DNA from: COE1 sp949066965
Lineage (GTDB): Bacteria; Bacillota; Clostridia; Lachnospirales; Lachnospiraceae
Length of the DNA stretch: 64,000 nt
Assembly (NCBI GenBank): GCA_949066965.1
Contig: CARTDA010000002.1
Coordinates: 62,001-126,000 of the forward strand
Direction of reading: 5' to 3'
Shown here: piece by piece, positions 8,954 through 17,285 of the stretch
Position numbering within the stretch: the stretch's first letter is position 1
Layout of the letters: each line of letters opens with the position of its first letter
Notes under the pieces: model-generated
The model's input: only the letters and a program-made list of their open reading frames with translations
Told to the model about the DNA's origin: nothing
Database searches by the model: none
Position numbers and translations under genes: made by a program

Positions 8954-10681
8954 TTATTCTTCGATAACCGCCTTGACCTCGTTTGTCAGGTTCTCCACTT
9001 TCTTCTGGGCATCTTCCAGGCTTGTTCCTTTTACACCCATGTAGAACTTAATCTTCGGCTCTGTGCCGGATGGTCTTGCACAGCACCAGGAATCATTTGT
9101 AAGGTCGAAATAAAGGACATTCGACTTCGGAAGCCCTGTCGGATATGTCTTTCCTGTCTCAAGCTCGGTGATGACATCATTCTCATAGTCCCTTACGCGC
9201 ACAACGTCCAGCTCGCCAAACTTTTTCGGCGGGTTATTCCGAAATTTATCCATCAGCGCCGCTATCTGCTTCGAGCCGTCAATGCCCTTCATCGTGATGG
9301 CATACTGGGTTTCCTTATAATAACCATACTTCTCGTAAATTTCAAGCATCATGTCATACAGGGTCTTGCCATTCTTCTTGCACCATGCCGCAACCTCACA
9401 CAGGCACATCACCGCAACAACTGCGTCCTTGTCCCTTGCATGTGTTCCGGCAAGACATCCATAGCTCTCCTCAAGGCCAAACACATAATTGTTGGAGCCT
9501 GTCTGCTCAAACAGCTTAATCTGCTCGCCAATAAACTTGAAGCCCGTGAGCACTTCGATCAGCTTCACATCATATGCCTTCGTAATCGGGGCTGTCATGT
9601 TTGTCGTGACAATGGTTGTGACAAGCGCCGGATTTTCCGGCATCGTGCCAGTCGCCTTACGCTCCCTTAAAATGTACTCTGCAATCAGCATGCCTGACAT
9701 GTTTCCTGTAAATGCCTTGTACTCCCCGCTCTTTGTGTCAAGCGCATAGATGCCAAGCCTGTCCGCATCCGGATCCGTTGCAAGCACGATGTCCGCGTTC
9801 TTTTCTTTTGCAAGCTTTAAGGCATATGTAAATGCCTTGGGATCCTCGGGATTCGGATAATCCAGTGTTGTGAACTTCGGATCCGGATTCTCCTGCTCGG
9901 GAACAACATATACGTTCTTGAAGCCCAGCTCGGAAAGAATCCTTCTGACCGGCTTGTTTCCCGTACCGCACAGCGGTGTGTAGACAATCTTGATGTCATC
10001 GGCAACTGCCTGAATCACATCGGGATGAATAATCTGTTTCTTTAACTCTACCATGTAAGCGTCGTCAATTTCCTTGCCGATAACCTGGTATAATCCGGCA
10101 TTGACTGCCTCCTGCTTGTCCATGGTCTTTACAGTGTGGTAATCCGTCACAGCCTTTACTTCATTGATAATGTCCTTATCCTTGGGCGCCGTAATCTGTG
10201 CGCCGTCCTCCCAGTATACCTTATATCCGTTGTATTCTGGCGGATTATGGCTTGCCGTGATGACAATTCCGGAGATGCAGCCAAGCGTCCTAAGCGCAAA
10301 GGAAAGCTCCGGTGTCGGTCTCAGGGACTCAAACACATACGCCTTGATACCGTTTGCAGCCATGCAAAGTGCAGCCTCGTCCGCAAACTCGGGCGACATG
10401 AAACGGGAATCATATGCGATGGCAATGCCCTTTTTCTGTCCGTTTGCCTTGATAATGTAGTTTGCCAGACCCTGTGATGCCTTTCTGACGGTATAGATGT
10501 TCATGCGGTTTGTGCCTGCACCGATGACGCCCCTGAGTCCGCCCGTACCAAACTCAAGCTCTTTGTAAAAACGTTCCTCAATCTCGCCCTCATTGTCCTT
10601 AATCTTTAAGAGCTCGTCCTTTGTTGCCTGGTCAAAGTAATCATCATTGAGCCAGAAATTAAATTCATCCATAAAACTCAT
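8954..10681 (-). CDS. pgcA: Alpha-phosphoglucomutase
   Basis: Interconverts glucose-6-P and glucose-1-P, supplying Glc-1-P for RmlA and for UDP-glucose. All four landmarks of the alpha-D-phosphohexomutase superfamily are present: the phosphoserine loop TASHNPPEYNGYKVYW (about 145), the metal loop DPDADRLG (about 305), the sugar-specificity loop GLEESYG (about 400) and the phosphate loop RPSGTEPK (about 540). The length of 575 aa fits the larger PgcA/PGM2-like subfamily. GGAGG lies seven bases ahead of the ATG. The gene has its own promoter and a terminator-like hairpin, so it seems to be transcribed mainly alone. A phosphomannomutase activity cannot be excluded. Confidence 0.92.
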   Translation of the reverse strand: MSFMDEFNFWLNDDYFDQATKDELLKIKDNEGEIEERFYKELEFGTGGLRGVIGAGTNRMNIYTVRKASQGLANYIIKANGQKKGIAIAYDSRFMSPEFADEAALCMAANGIKAYVFESLRPTPELSFALRTLGCISGIVITASHNPPEYNGYKVYWEDGAQITAPKDKDIINEVKAVTDYHTVKTMDKQEAVNAGLYQVIGKEIDDAYMVELKKQIIHPDVIQAVADDIKIVYTPLCGTGNKPVRRILSELGFKNVYVVPEQENPDPKFTTLDYPNPEDPKAFTYALKLAKEKNADIVLATDPDADRLGIYALDTKSGEYKAFTGNMSGMLIAEYILRERKATGTMPENPALVTTIVTTNMTAPITKAYDVKLIEVLTGFKFIGEQIKLFEQTGSNNYVFGLEESYGCLAGTHARDKDAVVAVMCLCEVAAWCKKNGKTLYDMMLEIYEKYGYYKETQYAITMKGIDGSKQIAALMDKFRNNPPKKFGELDVVRVRDYENDVITELETGKTYPTGLPKSNVLYFDLTNDSWCCARPSGTEPKIKFYMGVKGTSLEDAQKKVENLTNEVKAVIEE

Positions 10682-10883
10682 ACTGCTACCTCCACTTAAA
10701 TACTTTAAATTCAGTGCCCTCTCAACACAATTTCAGGTTTCGGTAAGATTGCACCACACCACGCGTTAAATCCCCACACAATATTTGCCATGCATACGGA
10801 TTTTCACATACTTCCATTAAATCAAATATTTGGAAATATTTCAAGATTATAAGCAAATTTAGCTATATTTAATCTTTTTATTT
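10682..10883 (-). promoter_or_regulatory. Intergenic region with a good sigma-A promoter for pgcA
   Basis: On the minus strand TTGAAA (10839-10844), a 17-base spacer and TTTAAT (10816-10821) each match five of six consensus bases. The predicted transcript would carry a leader of about 125 bases ending in GGAGG before pgcA. No known riboswitch pattern was recognised in the leader. The rest of the gap is AT-rich sequence with no clear terminator for the upstream glycosyltransferase. Confidence 0.6.
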
Positions 10884-12893
10884 TTAATCTGCCGATACTT
10901 TCAGCGCATAGTCACTGTGGTCAAGCGAGAAATTCGGATTGTAATACGGATCCCCCTTTGCAAGCAGTTCTTTCCAGCGCGCGCGGAACAGCGCACACTC
11001 CTCCTCATAGCGCCTTGCCTTCTCCTCGTCCACAACGTCAACGCCGCGTGACGCCGACTCATAGTGGTACAGCTCCGCAAACGGCGTGAACACGTTCAGA
11101 TATCCCTTTTCCCTGACACGCAGGCAGAAATCCACATCGTTGAGCGCGACCCGGAACGACTCGTCAAGCCCGCCAAGCGCCTCATAAATGCTCTTTTTCA
11201 CCATCAGGCAGGCACCGGTGACCGCCGAGACATTCTGCGCGTAACACAGTTTTCCCATATATCCCAGGTTGTCATAGTTAATCTTGTAATGGGTGTGCCC
11301 CGCCGTCCTGTGCGCGCCAAGCCCGACGACAATCCCCGCATGCTGTATTGTCTTGTCACCGTAATAAAGCTTTGCCCCGACTGCGCCCACATCAGGACGC
11401 TGCGCGTACATCAGCATCGCCTCAAGCCAGTTCATGGAAATCACCTGTGTGTCATTGTTCAGCAGCAGCAGATATTCCCCTTTCGCAAACCCTGCGCCAA
11501 AATTGTTAATCCCGGAATAGTTGAACGCCCCTGTGTAGGTGACAACCGTGATATTTTCCTGCTGCGACAGGGTCTGGTAATAATCGAAGGTTTCCTTTTC
11601 CGTACTGTTGTTCTCTATCACGATAATCTCATAGTTTTCGTAGGTGCTGCGCTCCTTTATCGAGTCGATGCAGCGCCGCAGGTCGCTGACGTGGTCTTTG
11701 TTCGGTATGAGTATGGATATCTTATCCTCGCTTTTTATCTCATACTTTATCTCAAATATCGTATCGAACGCGCGCGTGCTCTTAATCTCAAAATTGTGGA
11801 ACCCGCACCTTGTAAGGTGGTCTGCCACTGCGCCCTTTGCCGCCGCAATGGCATATGGCTTCGCGCTGATGTCGCTCGCCACGCTCGCTTTGTGCGAACG
11901 CCAGTAATATAATAGTTTCGGGACATGTACGACTTTTTTGGCATTTGTGGTCAGCCTTAGAATCATATCGTGGTCCTGGCTCCCGTCAAACCCGCTGCGG
12001 AAAAGCTCTGTCCCCTCGAGAAGCTCCCGCGCAAACACGCTGAAATGGCAGATGTAATTGTTCGCCCTGAGATTATCCGGCGCATAGTCGGGCTTAAAGT
12101 GCAGGGTAATCATATTGTTGATGCTGTCGCCCTTAAATGTGGTCTCGTCACAGTAGATATAGTCTGCCCCCTGCTCATTAATCACCCGGGCATACTCGTA
12201 CAGGGCGGACGGGTGCAGCACATCATCATGGTCAAACAGCCCGATGTACTCCCCCGTCGCCATGGAATAGCATTCATTTGTGTTTCCCGCGATTCCCTCG
12301 TTCTTTTCCAGCTTTTTATATACAATCCGCTTATCCCTGGCAATGTACTCCTGGCATCGTGCGCCCACATTGTCATGCGCACTGTCCGAGCCATCCGCCA
12401 GGCAAAGCTCCCAGTTCTGGTAAGTCTGGTTCTGTACTGATGCAATCATCTCGTCAAGGAATGACAGTGGTGTATTATACAATGGGACCAGTATGCTGAT
12501 TTTTACCATGCGGTCAAACCTTGTGCTGCGCTGGATTTCTGCCTGCTCCGGCGTTGGAAAGCTCGCCGTGCCGTGCAGCTTTTTCGCCTCTGCCTCTATT
12601 TTTTTCTGTTTCAGTTTCCGGACGATGCCCTTTGGCCCGCCCAGGTTGCGCAGGCGCCTGTAATTCCGGATGCCCCAGTGCATCGTCTGCCGGAGCGGCT
12701 TTGATGCTTTCCACACCGGATTGTTCTTGATGCGATCCAGCTGGAACTGCAGGCTGTCCGCCTCGTTCTTTGCATCCGCAAGCCTGCCGGCAAGGGATGC
12801 TGCGCGCATTTTCTCCTGCTCATACGCCTGTCTGTAGAATTCCACGCCCCGCTCATCATTATTCTGCAGGCTGTCCATATTATCCTTTGCCAT
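10884..12893 (-). CDS. Large glycosyltransferase with two tandem GT2 domains
   Basis: A 669-aa protein. Residues 1-100 are charged and predicted helical or coiled coil. The first GT2 domain (about 130-370) has ISILVPLYNT, CLADGSDS, LFDHDDVLHP and FDGSQDHDMILR. The second (about 395-630) has ISILIPNKDH, IVIENNS, LLLNNDTQV and ALNDVDFCLRVREKGY. Both domains keep their DxD-like sites, so two glycosidic bonds may be made by one protein, as in known bifunctional rhamnan synthases. The ATG at 12893 is favoured because AGGTGAG precedes it, while the GTG four codons earlier lies inside that site. It closes the row of three multidomain GTs that follows the exporter genes. Confidence 0.88.
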   Translation of the reverse strand: MAKDNMDSLQNNDERGVEFYRQAYEQEKMRAASLAGRLADAKNEADSLQFQLDRIKNNPVWKASKPLRQTMHWGIRNYRRLRNLGGPKGIVRKLKQKKIEAEAKKLHGTASFPTPEQAEIQRSTRFDRMVKISILVPLYNTPLSFLDEMIASVQNQTYQNWELCLADGSDSAHDNVGARCQEYIARDKRIVYKKLEKNEGIAGNTNECYSMATGEYIGLFDHDDVLHPSALYEYARVINEQGADYIYCDETTFKGDSINNMITLHFKPDYAPDNLRANNYICHFSVFARELLEGTELFRSGFDGSQDHDMILRLTTNAKKVVHVPKLLYYWRSHKASVASDISAKPYAIAAAKGAVADHLTRCGFHNFEIKSTRAFDTIFEIKYEIKSEDKISILIPNKDHVSDLRRCIDSIKERSTYENYEIIVIENNSTEKETFDYYQTLSQQENITVVTYTGAFNYSGINNFGAGFAKGEYLLLLNNDTQVISMNWLEAMLMYAQRPDVGAVGAKLYYGDKTIQHAGIVVGLGAHRTAGHTHYKINYDNLGYMGKLCYAQNVSAVTGACLMVKKSIYEALGGLDESFRVALNDVDFCLRVREKGYLNVFTPFAELYHYESASRGVDVVDEEKARRYEEECALFRARWKELLAKGDPYYNPNFSLDHSDYALKVSAD

Positions 12894-12915
12894 TTTCTGT
12901 CTCACCTCTCTGTTT

Positions 12916-14985
12916 TCATACTACCTTTATATATACCGGACATCCGTCGGAATGCGCGGTATATAACAGCTGTTTTTTATCTGTCAGTATGCCAACCCGG
13001 TAATTTCCTGGCTGTAATCCGTCCTTATTAAACCGCAGCTGTATTCCCGAAAGCGCCGCATTTTTCGTCCCTCCCCGCAAGACGCTGTTTCCATCGCCCG
13101 CAAACAGCGCTGCCACGTCCTCGCGAAGCTTCGGCAGCATGTCAAATGCATATACCACCGGTAAATCTTCCCTGTCATTTATCAGCCAGATTTTCGCAGT
13201 CCCCCGCGCATTGTCCTGATTTCTGCGCACAAACCAGCCGTTTATCGTCACAATGCCTTCCTCTTCCTCGATGCTGTCTATCCTTGCCATGAGCAGATGA
13301 TACCCAGTCAGCCTGTCGTACAGCTTTCCAGCCATACGCCACTTTTGATTCAGGCGGCTGCGGAGACCATATTTTTGAAAAACCGCGTCCCTGTCCGCAT
13401 CACTTGGACACTGCGGCTGTACGGCCTTGTCGCACGCATACTGGTACTCTGTATAGTATGCCGCATCCTTTTTCCATTGTACCAGATTGGGACTGTAAAA
13501 AGGATCCTTTGCCCGCAATGCGGGATACCGTTCATACAAACGCCGTTTCTCGTTGTTCAGCCGCCTGGCCTTCTCAGGTGAAGTGTCCTGCCCGCGGCTG
13601 AGCGATTCATGGTGTATCAGCACGGCATCGTTGACCTGCACGTTAAAATACCCCTTCTGATACAGGGAAAAGCAAAGCGCCACATCATTGTATGCCACCG
13701 GAAATGCCGGGTCAAAGCCGCCAGCCTCCTCGAACACGCTGCGCCGGATTAACATACACGCAGCGGTAACCGCCAGCATATCATAGGTTTCCGTATTGTG
13801 CCCATGGTACAGACAGCCCTCGTCCGCCATGCCGCCCAGCTTATGCGCCGGTCCGATTCCCATGTTCGTGATTCCCGCATGCTGTATCCTATAACATCCG
13901 CTATTTTTCTCATCCGGCGGATAATACAGCTTTGCCCCGACTGCGCCAACATGGCTTTTTTCGGCATACTGCATCATATAACCGAGCCACTTTCCGCCCT
14001 CCCTGTCCATCACCTCTATGTCATCATTCAGAAAAAGGAGATACCTGCCGTTGGCAATATGCGCCCCCATGTTGCACATCGCAGAAAAATTAAATTCCAT
14101 TTCCTGATAGAAATACTGGATGACCAGCCCGTCCTTTTCCTTTTTCAGCGACTCAATTACATCTGTTATCCACATTTTTTGTTCGGGAATGCTCCCATTA
14201 TCCACAACAATGACTTCATAACTGGGATAACACGTGTATTTTATGAGGGACACAAGACATTTTTCGAGCACCCTGGCATTATCCTTGCTCGGAATAATAA
14301 CCGACACCAAATCGCCGGACGGTGCTGACGCATTCCATGTCCTTATTTTATCCGAGTGCCATGTCTGATACGCACTGTCAAGCTTGTCATTTGTGTACAG
14401 GACTTTCGGAATATGCACGACACTGCCCCTTTTATCCCGCAGCGCATCCATGAAAACATGGTATACCAGCTCATAAATGTCAGGCGGCTCCCTGTCTTTG
14501 TCACGGTATGCCCCAATCAGCTCCCAGACCACGTCCGCCCTGACCGCAAAGATACTGCCGACATAGAAAAACGATGCAAGTGTATCCGGCGAGAACTCCG
14601 GCTTAAACCACGGAGCCCCCCTGTAGTCCGCCGCCCCGGTGCACGGATGGCCTATGCTGGCGAACGTGTCGTCCGCAATGCCGTAAAGTGTTTCCAGACT
14701 GCCCCTGTAATCCTCGTCCGCATAGACAAGAACGACATCATCCTTTCGTGAAAACACCTCGGATACCATCTGCTCCGCATATGCCGACAGTGTACCGCCC
14801 TCCTTCACAAACAGGCAGACCGACTCAGCCGAATGCTCCCCGGCATATGCCACGCTGTCCGTACACGAAGAAAAGGGAATCCTGAAAATCCGCTTCCCAT
14901 ACTGCCCGTCAAGTTCCGTCTCCTGCTGTTCCAGCCATTGCAGGTACGGTGTCTTCTGTGCAAAAAGTTCCTGTAAATACTGCAT
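12916..14985 (-). CDS. Multidomain glycosyltransferase: partial GT2-like domain, GT2, beta domain
   Basis: A 689-aa protein in three parts. Residues 1-215 resemble the second half of a GT2 domain (VVLVYADEDYRG, WFKPEFSPDTLASFF, HIPKVLYT) but lack the N-terminal nucleotide-binding strand, so this part may be inactive. Residues 230-490 form a complete GT2 domain (VSVIIPSKDN, VIVVDNGS, LFLNDDIEV, VAYNDVALCFSLYQKGY). The final 110 residues are a beta-rich domain (TINGWFVRRNQDNARG, KLREDVAALF). The same layout is found in the next upstream gene, suggesting duplication. The ATG at 14985 follows GGGGGACAGG, and the 157-bp repeat ends 15 bases before it. Confidence 0.87.
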   Translation of the reverse strand: MQYLQELFAQKTPYLQWLEQQETELDGQYGKRIFRIPFSSCTDSVAYAGEHSAESVCLFVKEGGTLSAYAEQMVSEVFSRKDDVVLVYADEDYRGSLETLYGIADDTFASIGHPCTGAADYRGAPWFKPEFSPDTLASFFYVGSIFAVRADVVWELIGAYRDKDREPPDIYELVYHVFMDALRDKRGSVVHIPKVLYTNDKLDSAYQTWHSDKIRTWNASAPSGDLVSVIIPSKDNARVLEKCLVSLIKYTCYPSYEVIVVDNGSIPEQKMWITDVIESLKKEKDGLVIQYFYQEMEFNFSAMCNMGAHIANGRYLLFLNDDIEVMDREGGKWLGYMMQYAEKSHVGAVGAKLYYPPDEKNSGCYRIQHAGITNMGIGPAHKLGGMADEGCLYHGHNTETYDMLAVTAACMLIRRSVFEEAGGFDPAFPVAYNDVALCFSLYQKGYFNVQVNDAVLIHHESLSRGQDTSPEKARRLNNEKRRLYERYPALRAKDPFYSPNLVQWKKDAAYYTEYQYACDKAVQPQCPSDADRDAVFQKYGLRSRLNQKWRMAGKLYDRLTGYHLLMARIDSIEEEEGIVTINGWFVRRNQDNARGTAKIWLINDREDLPVVYAFDMLPKLREDVAALFAGDGNSVLRGGTKNAALSGIQLRFNKDGLQPGNYRVGILTDKKQLLYTAHSDGCPVYIKVV

Positions 14986-15000
14986 CCTGTCCCCCAAATG

Positions 15001-15157
15001 ATACTCATGACAGATGAATTCTGCCGTGAGTATTGTGCCAGCCGCAGCCGCGAAGCGGCATATTTCCTATCTGAAAAATTATCTTATAAGATTTTTCAGA
15101 TTGTGTCCTGTGTACATCATATAATACTGAGCGGTCAGTCTTTTCGACTGTCAGTAT
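15001..15157 (-). repeat. 157-bp multi-hairpin intergenic repeat, copy 1
   Basis: About 90% identical by eye and equal in length to the element at 37091-37247. It contains, in plus-strand order, a stem ATACTCATG/CGTGAGTAT with an inner CAGA/TCTG stem, a GCCGC/GCGGC hairpin, a stem ATCTGAAAA/TTTTCAGAT, and a stem ATACTGA/TCAGTAT. The ends read ATACT and AGTAT. It fills the whole gap between two glycosyltransferase genes and its upstream end contains the last residues (DSRKD) and the stop codon of the gene at 15135-17240. Confidence 0.85.
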
Positions 15158-17240
15158 ATTCTATCACAAGCTGCTTCTCCATGCTCCGGTACAGCCGCTG
15201 CCGCGAGCATCCATCCTTCGCGGTCATCCACAGATCATAGGTGCCGGCAGGAAGCGTCCCCTCGAATATCCAGCTGCAGAATCCTGTCAGCTCCACATTG
15301 GTCTCGTCGGGAAGTATCGCTGCCACATCCTTGCGGTAACGCTTCTGCACCGGCAGCTCCCACACGCGGCCGCTGCCGTTTACCAGAAGAATCTTGAACT
15401 GGTAACGCGCATTGTCTGCACCGGGCACATATGCCCAGCCTTTCATCAGGTAATATGCCTTTTTCTTCTGTCCGTTTTTCGTCACTGCCTTGGCAAAATT
15501 TTCCCTGCCGCAGTCCTCCACGACAATCTTAATCGCCTGGTTCATGGACTCCAGCTCCGGCAGTTTCTTTGCCTCCGTAAGGATATTGTCACTGTCAAAT
15601 ATATTGACAAGCTCATACCCCTCAAGCCAGCGGCAGCTGTAATCCGGCTCCCCGCTGTTTAACAGCGTGCCGAGAAACGGATCCTTCCGGTAAAACTTCG
15701 GATGCCGTTTATAAAGCACGTTTTTCTCTGCCATCAGGCGCCGCAGCTTGCCCTCGTCCTGCAAGTCGTCACCTCGGCTGAGCGACTCATGGTGGTACAG
15801 CACGACATCATTGCGCAGGACATTGTACAGTCCCTTGCCGCACAGGCGGAAGCACAGGTCCACATCATTGTATGCCACGGCAAGCCCCTCGTACAGTCCT
15901 CCCATGGCAAGGTAGTAATCCCTGCGCATCAAAAGGCATGCAGCCGTGACGCCAATCATGTCATAGATAAAGCGGTTTCTGCCGTAGTAGTATGACACAC
16001 TGTCATCAAACTGTTTAAGCTTATGTCCTGGTCCCGATACCGTATTATTGACCCCTGCATGCTGTATGAGGCTGGAATTAGGGTACAGCAGTTTGGCGCC
16101 GACCGCACCGACATGCTTCAGCGATGCCTGCCCTGCCATCCTGGTCAGCCAGGAATCCTCCACTGCCTCCATGTCATCATTGAGCAGCAGGACATACTCG
16201 CCTTTCGCCTCCTTCACGCCAATGTTGCACATATGGGAAAAATTAAACTCCATCGGCATGTAAAGATATTGGAACGGAAAATCCTGCCGGAAGTTTTCCA
16301 GCCCGATACGCACCCTTGCCGTGCTTCCGTTGTCCACTACCACAATCTCAAAACTGGGGTAGTCCGTATGTTCATAGATTGAGCGGATACACTGCCTGAG
16401 CACTTCCAGATTGTCCTTGGAAGGAATCACAATGCTCACAAGCGGCTTATCCGCAAGGTCATATACCGGATAAGAAATCCCTGTCTTCTCATCCAGAACC
16501 ATTCTGGCATGCAGGCCGCGCCTTGCAAACGCACGCTCACGGATAAAATCATAGGCACGCCCGACTCCGATAAAATCCGTTTCGTGCATCAGCGATTCCT
16601 CGATTGCGCTCCTGCTGTCCCCTGTTTTGTAGGCATGAAACAATATTTTTTCGATATGGCCGGGACGTTTCCCATGTTCTGTCGCCTTGAGTACAAAGTC
16701 GTAGATATTTTTCCGGTAGTCCTCGTCGCCAAGCCATTCCAGTCCCATGTATGCTGATTTGCGCACCGCAAAGATACTGCCAAAATAGAAAAAGGAAAAC
16801 AGCGTGTCCGGAGACCACATCGGTTTCGTCCATGGAAAAATGCGGTGTGCGCTCTCGTCACCTTTTCCCACAGCCGCATCCTGCCCAAGCATCCACACAT
16901 CCTCATCCGCATAGACAATGTTTACGTCCTTATGGGTATCAAAATACTGCATGATCTCCCGAAAGGCACGCTCCGCCACCCTGCCCTCCGCAGAGACAAA
17001 CACGATATATTCCTTGTCAGGATTCACTCCGGCAAGCGAAAAATTGCTGCCGCAGTTCTCCATATACACAACCTCAAGCGAGGGATAGGATTCCTCTTTT
17101 GTACCTGACGCACTGCCCTGCTCGTTCTCCTTTATCCATAAAAGATAGGGGTCTGTCTGATAGCGCAGTTCTCTCTGATATTCCTCGATACAGTTCTTAT
17201 ATAATCTGCCCTGTATGGCGTCCTTTATCTTTCCAAACAT
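15135..17240 (-). CDS. Multidomain glycosyltransferase: partial GT2-like domain, GT2, beta domain
   Basis: A 701-aa protein with the same plan as its downstream neighbour. It has an N-terminal partial GT2-like region (VNIVYADEDVW, WSPDTLFSFFYFGSIFAV), a full GT2 domain from about residue 270 (VSIVIPSKDN, VVVDNGSTA, LLLNDDMEA, VAYNDVDLCFRLCGKGL), and a C-terminal beta domain (LMKGWAYVPGADNARY, RYRKDVAAILP). The two proteins share motifs throughout and look like paralogues. The ATG at 17240 has GTGGGGA six bases upstream; another ATG two codons earlier is possible. The last codons and stop lie inside the 157-bp repeat. A cytoplasmic chain-extending role is likely. Confidence 0.87.
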   Translation of the reverse strand: MFGKIKDAIQGRLYKNCIEEYQRELRYQTDPYLLWIKENEQGSASGTKEESYPSLEVVYMENCGSNFSLAGVNPDKEYIVFVSAEGRVAERAFREIMQYFDTHKDVNIVYADEDVWMLGQDAAVGKGDESAHRIFPWTKPMWSPDTLFSFFYFGSIFAVRKSAYMGLEWLGDEDYRKNIYDFVLKATEHGKRPGHIEKILFHAYKTGDSRSAIEESLMHETDFIGVGRAYDFIRERAFARRGLHARMVLDEKTGISYPVYDLADKPLVSIVIPSKDNLEVLRQCIRSIYEHTDYPSFEIVVVDNGSTARVRIGLENFRQDFPFQYLYMPMEFNFSHMCNIGVKEAKGEYVLLLNDDMEAVEDSWLTRMAGQASLKHVGAVGAKLLYPNSSLIQHAGVNNTVSGPGHKLKQFDDSVSYYYGRNRFIYDMIGVTAACLLMRRDYYLAMGGLYEGLAVAYNDVDLCFRLCGKGLYNVLRNDVVLYHHESLSRGDDLQDEGKLRRLMAEKNVLYKRHPKFYRKDPFLGTLLNSGEPDYSCRWLEGYELVNIFDSDNILTEAKKLPELESMNQAIKIVVEDCGRENFAKAVTKNGQKKKAYYLMKGWAYVPGADNARYQFKILLVNGSGRVWELPVQKRYRKDVAAILPDETNVELTGFCSWIFEGTLPAGTYDLWMTAKDGCSRQRLYRSMEKQLVIEYTDSRKD

Positions 17241-17285
17241 ACTCATCCCCACATTACCCGTCCTAGCCGTGACTGTGCGCACCAG

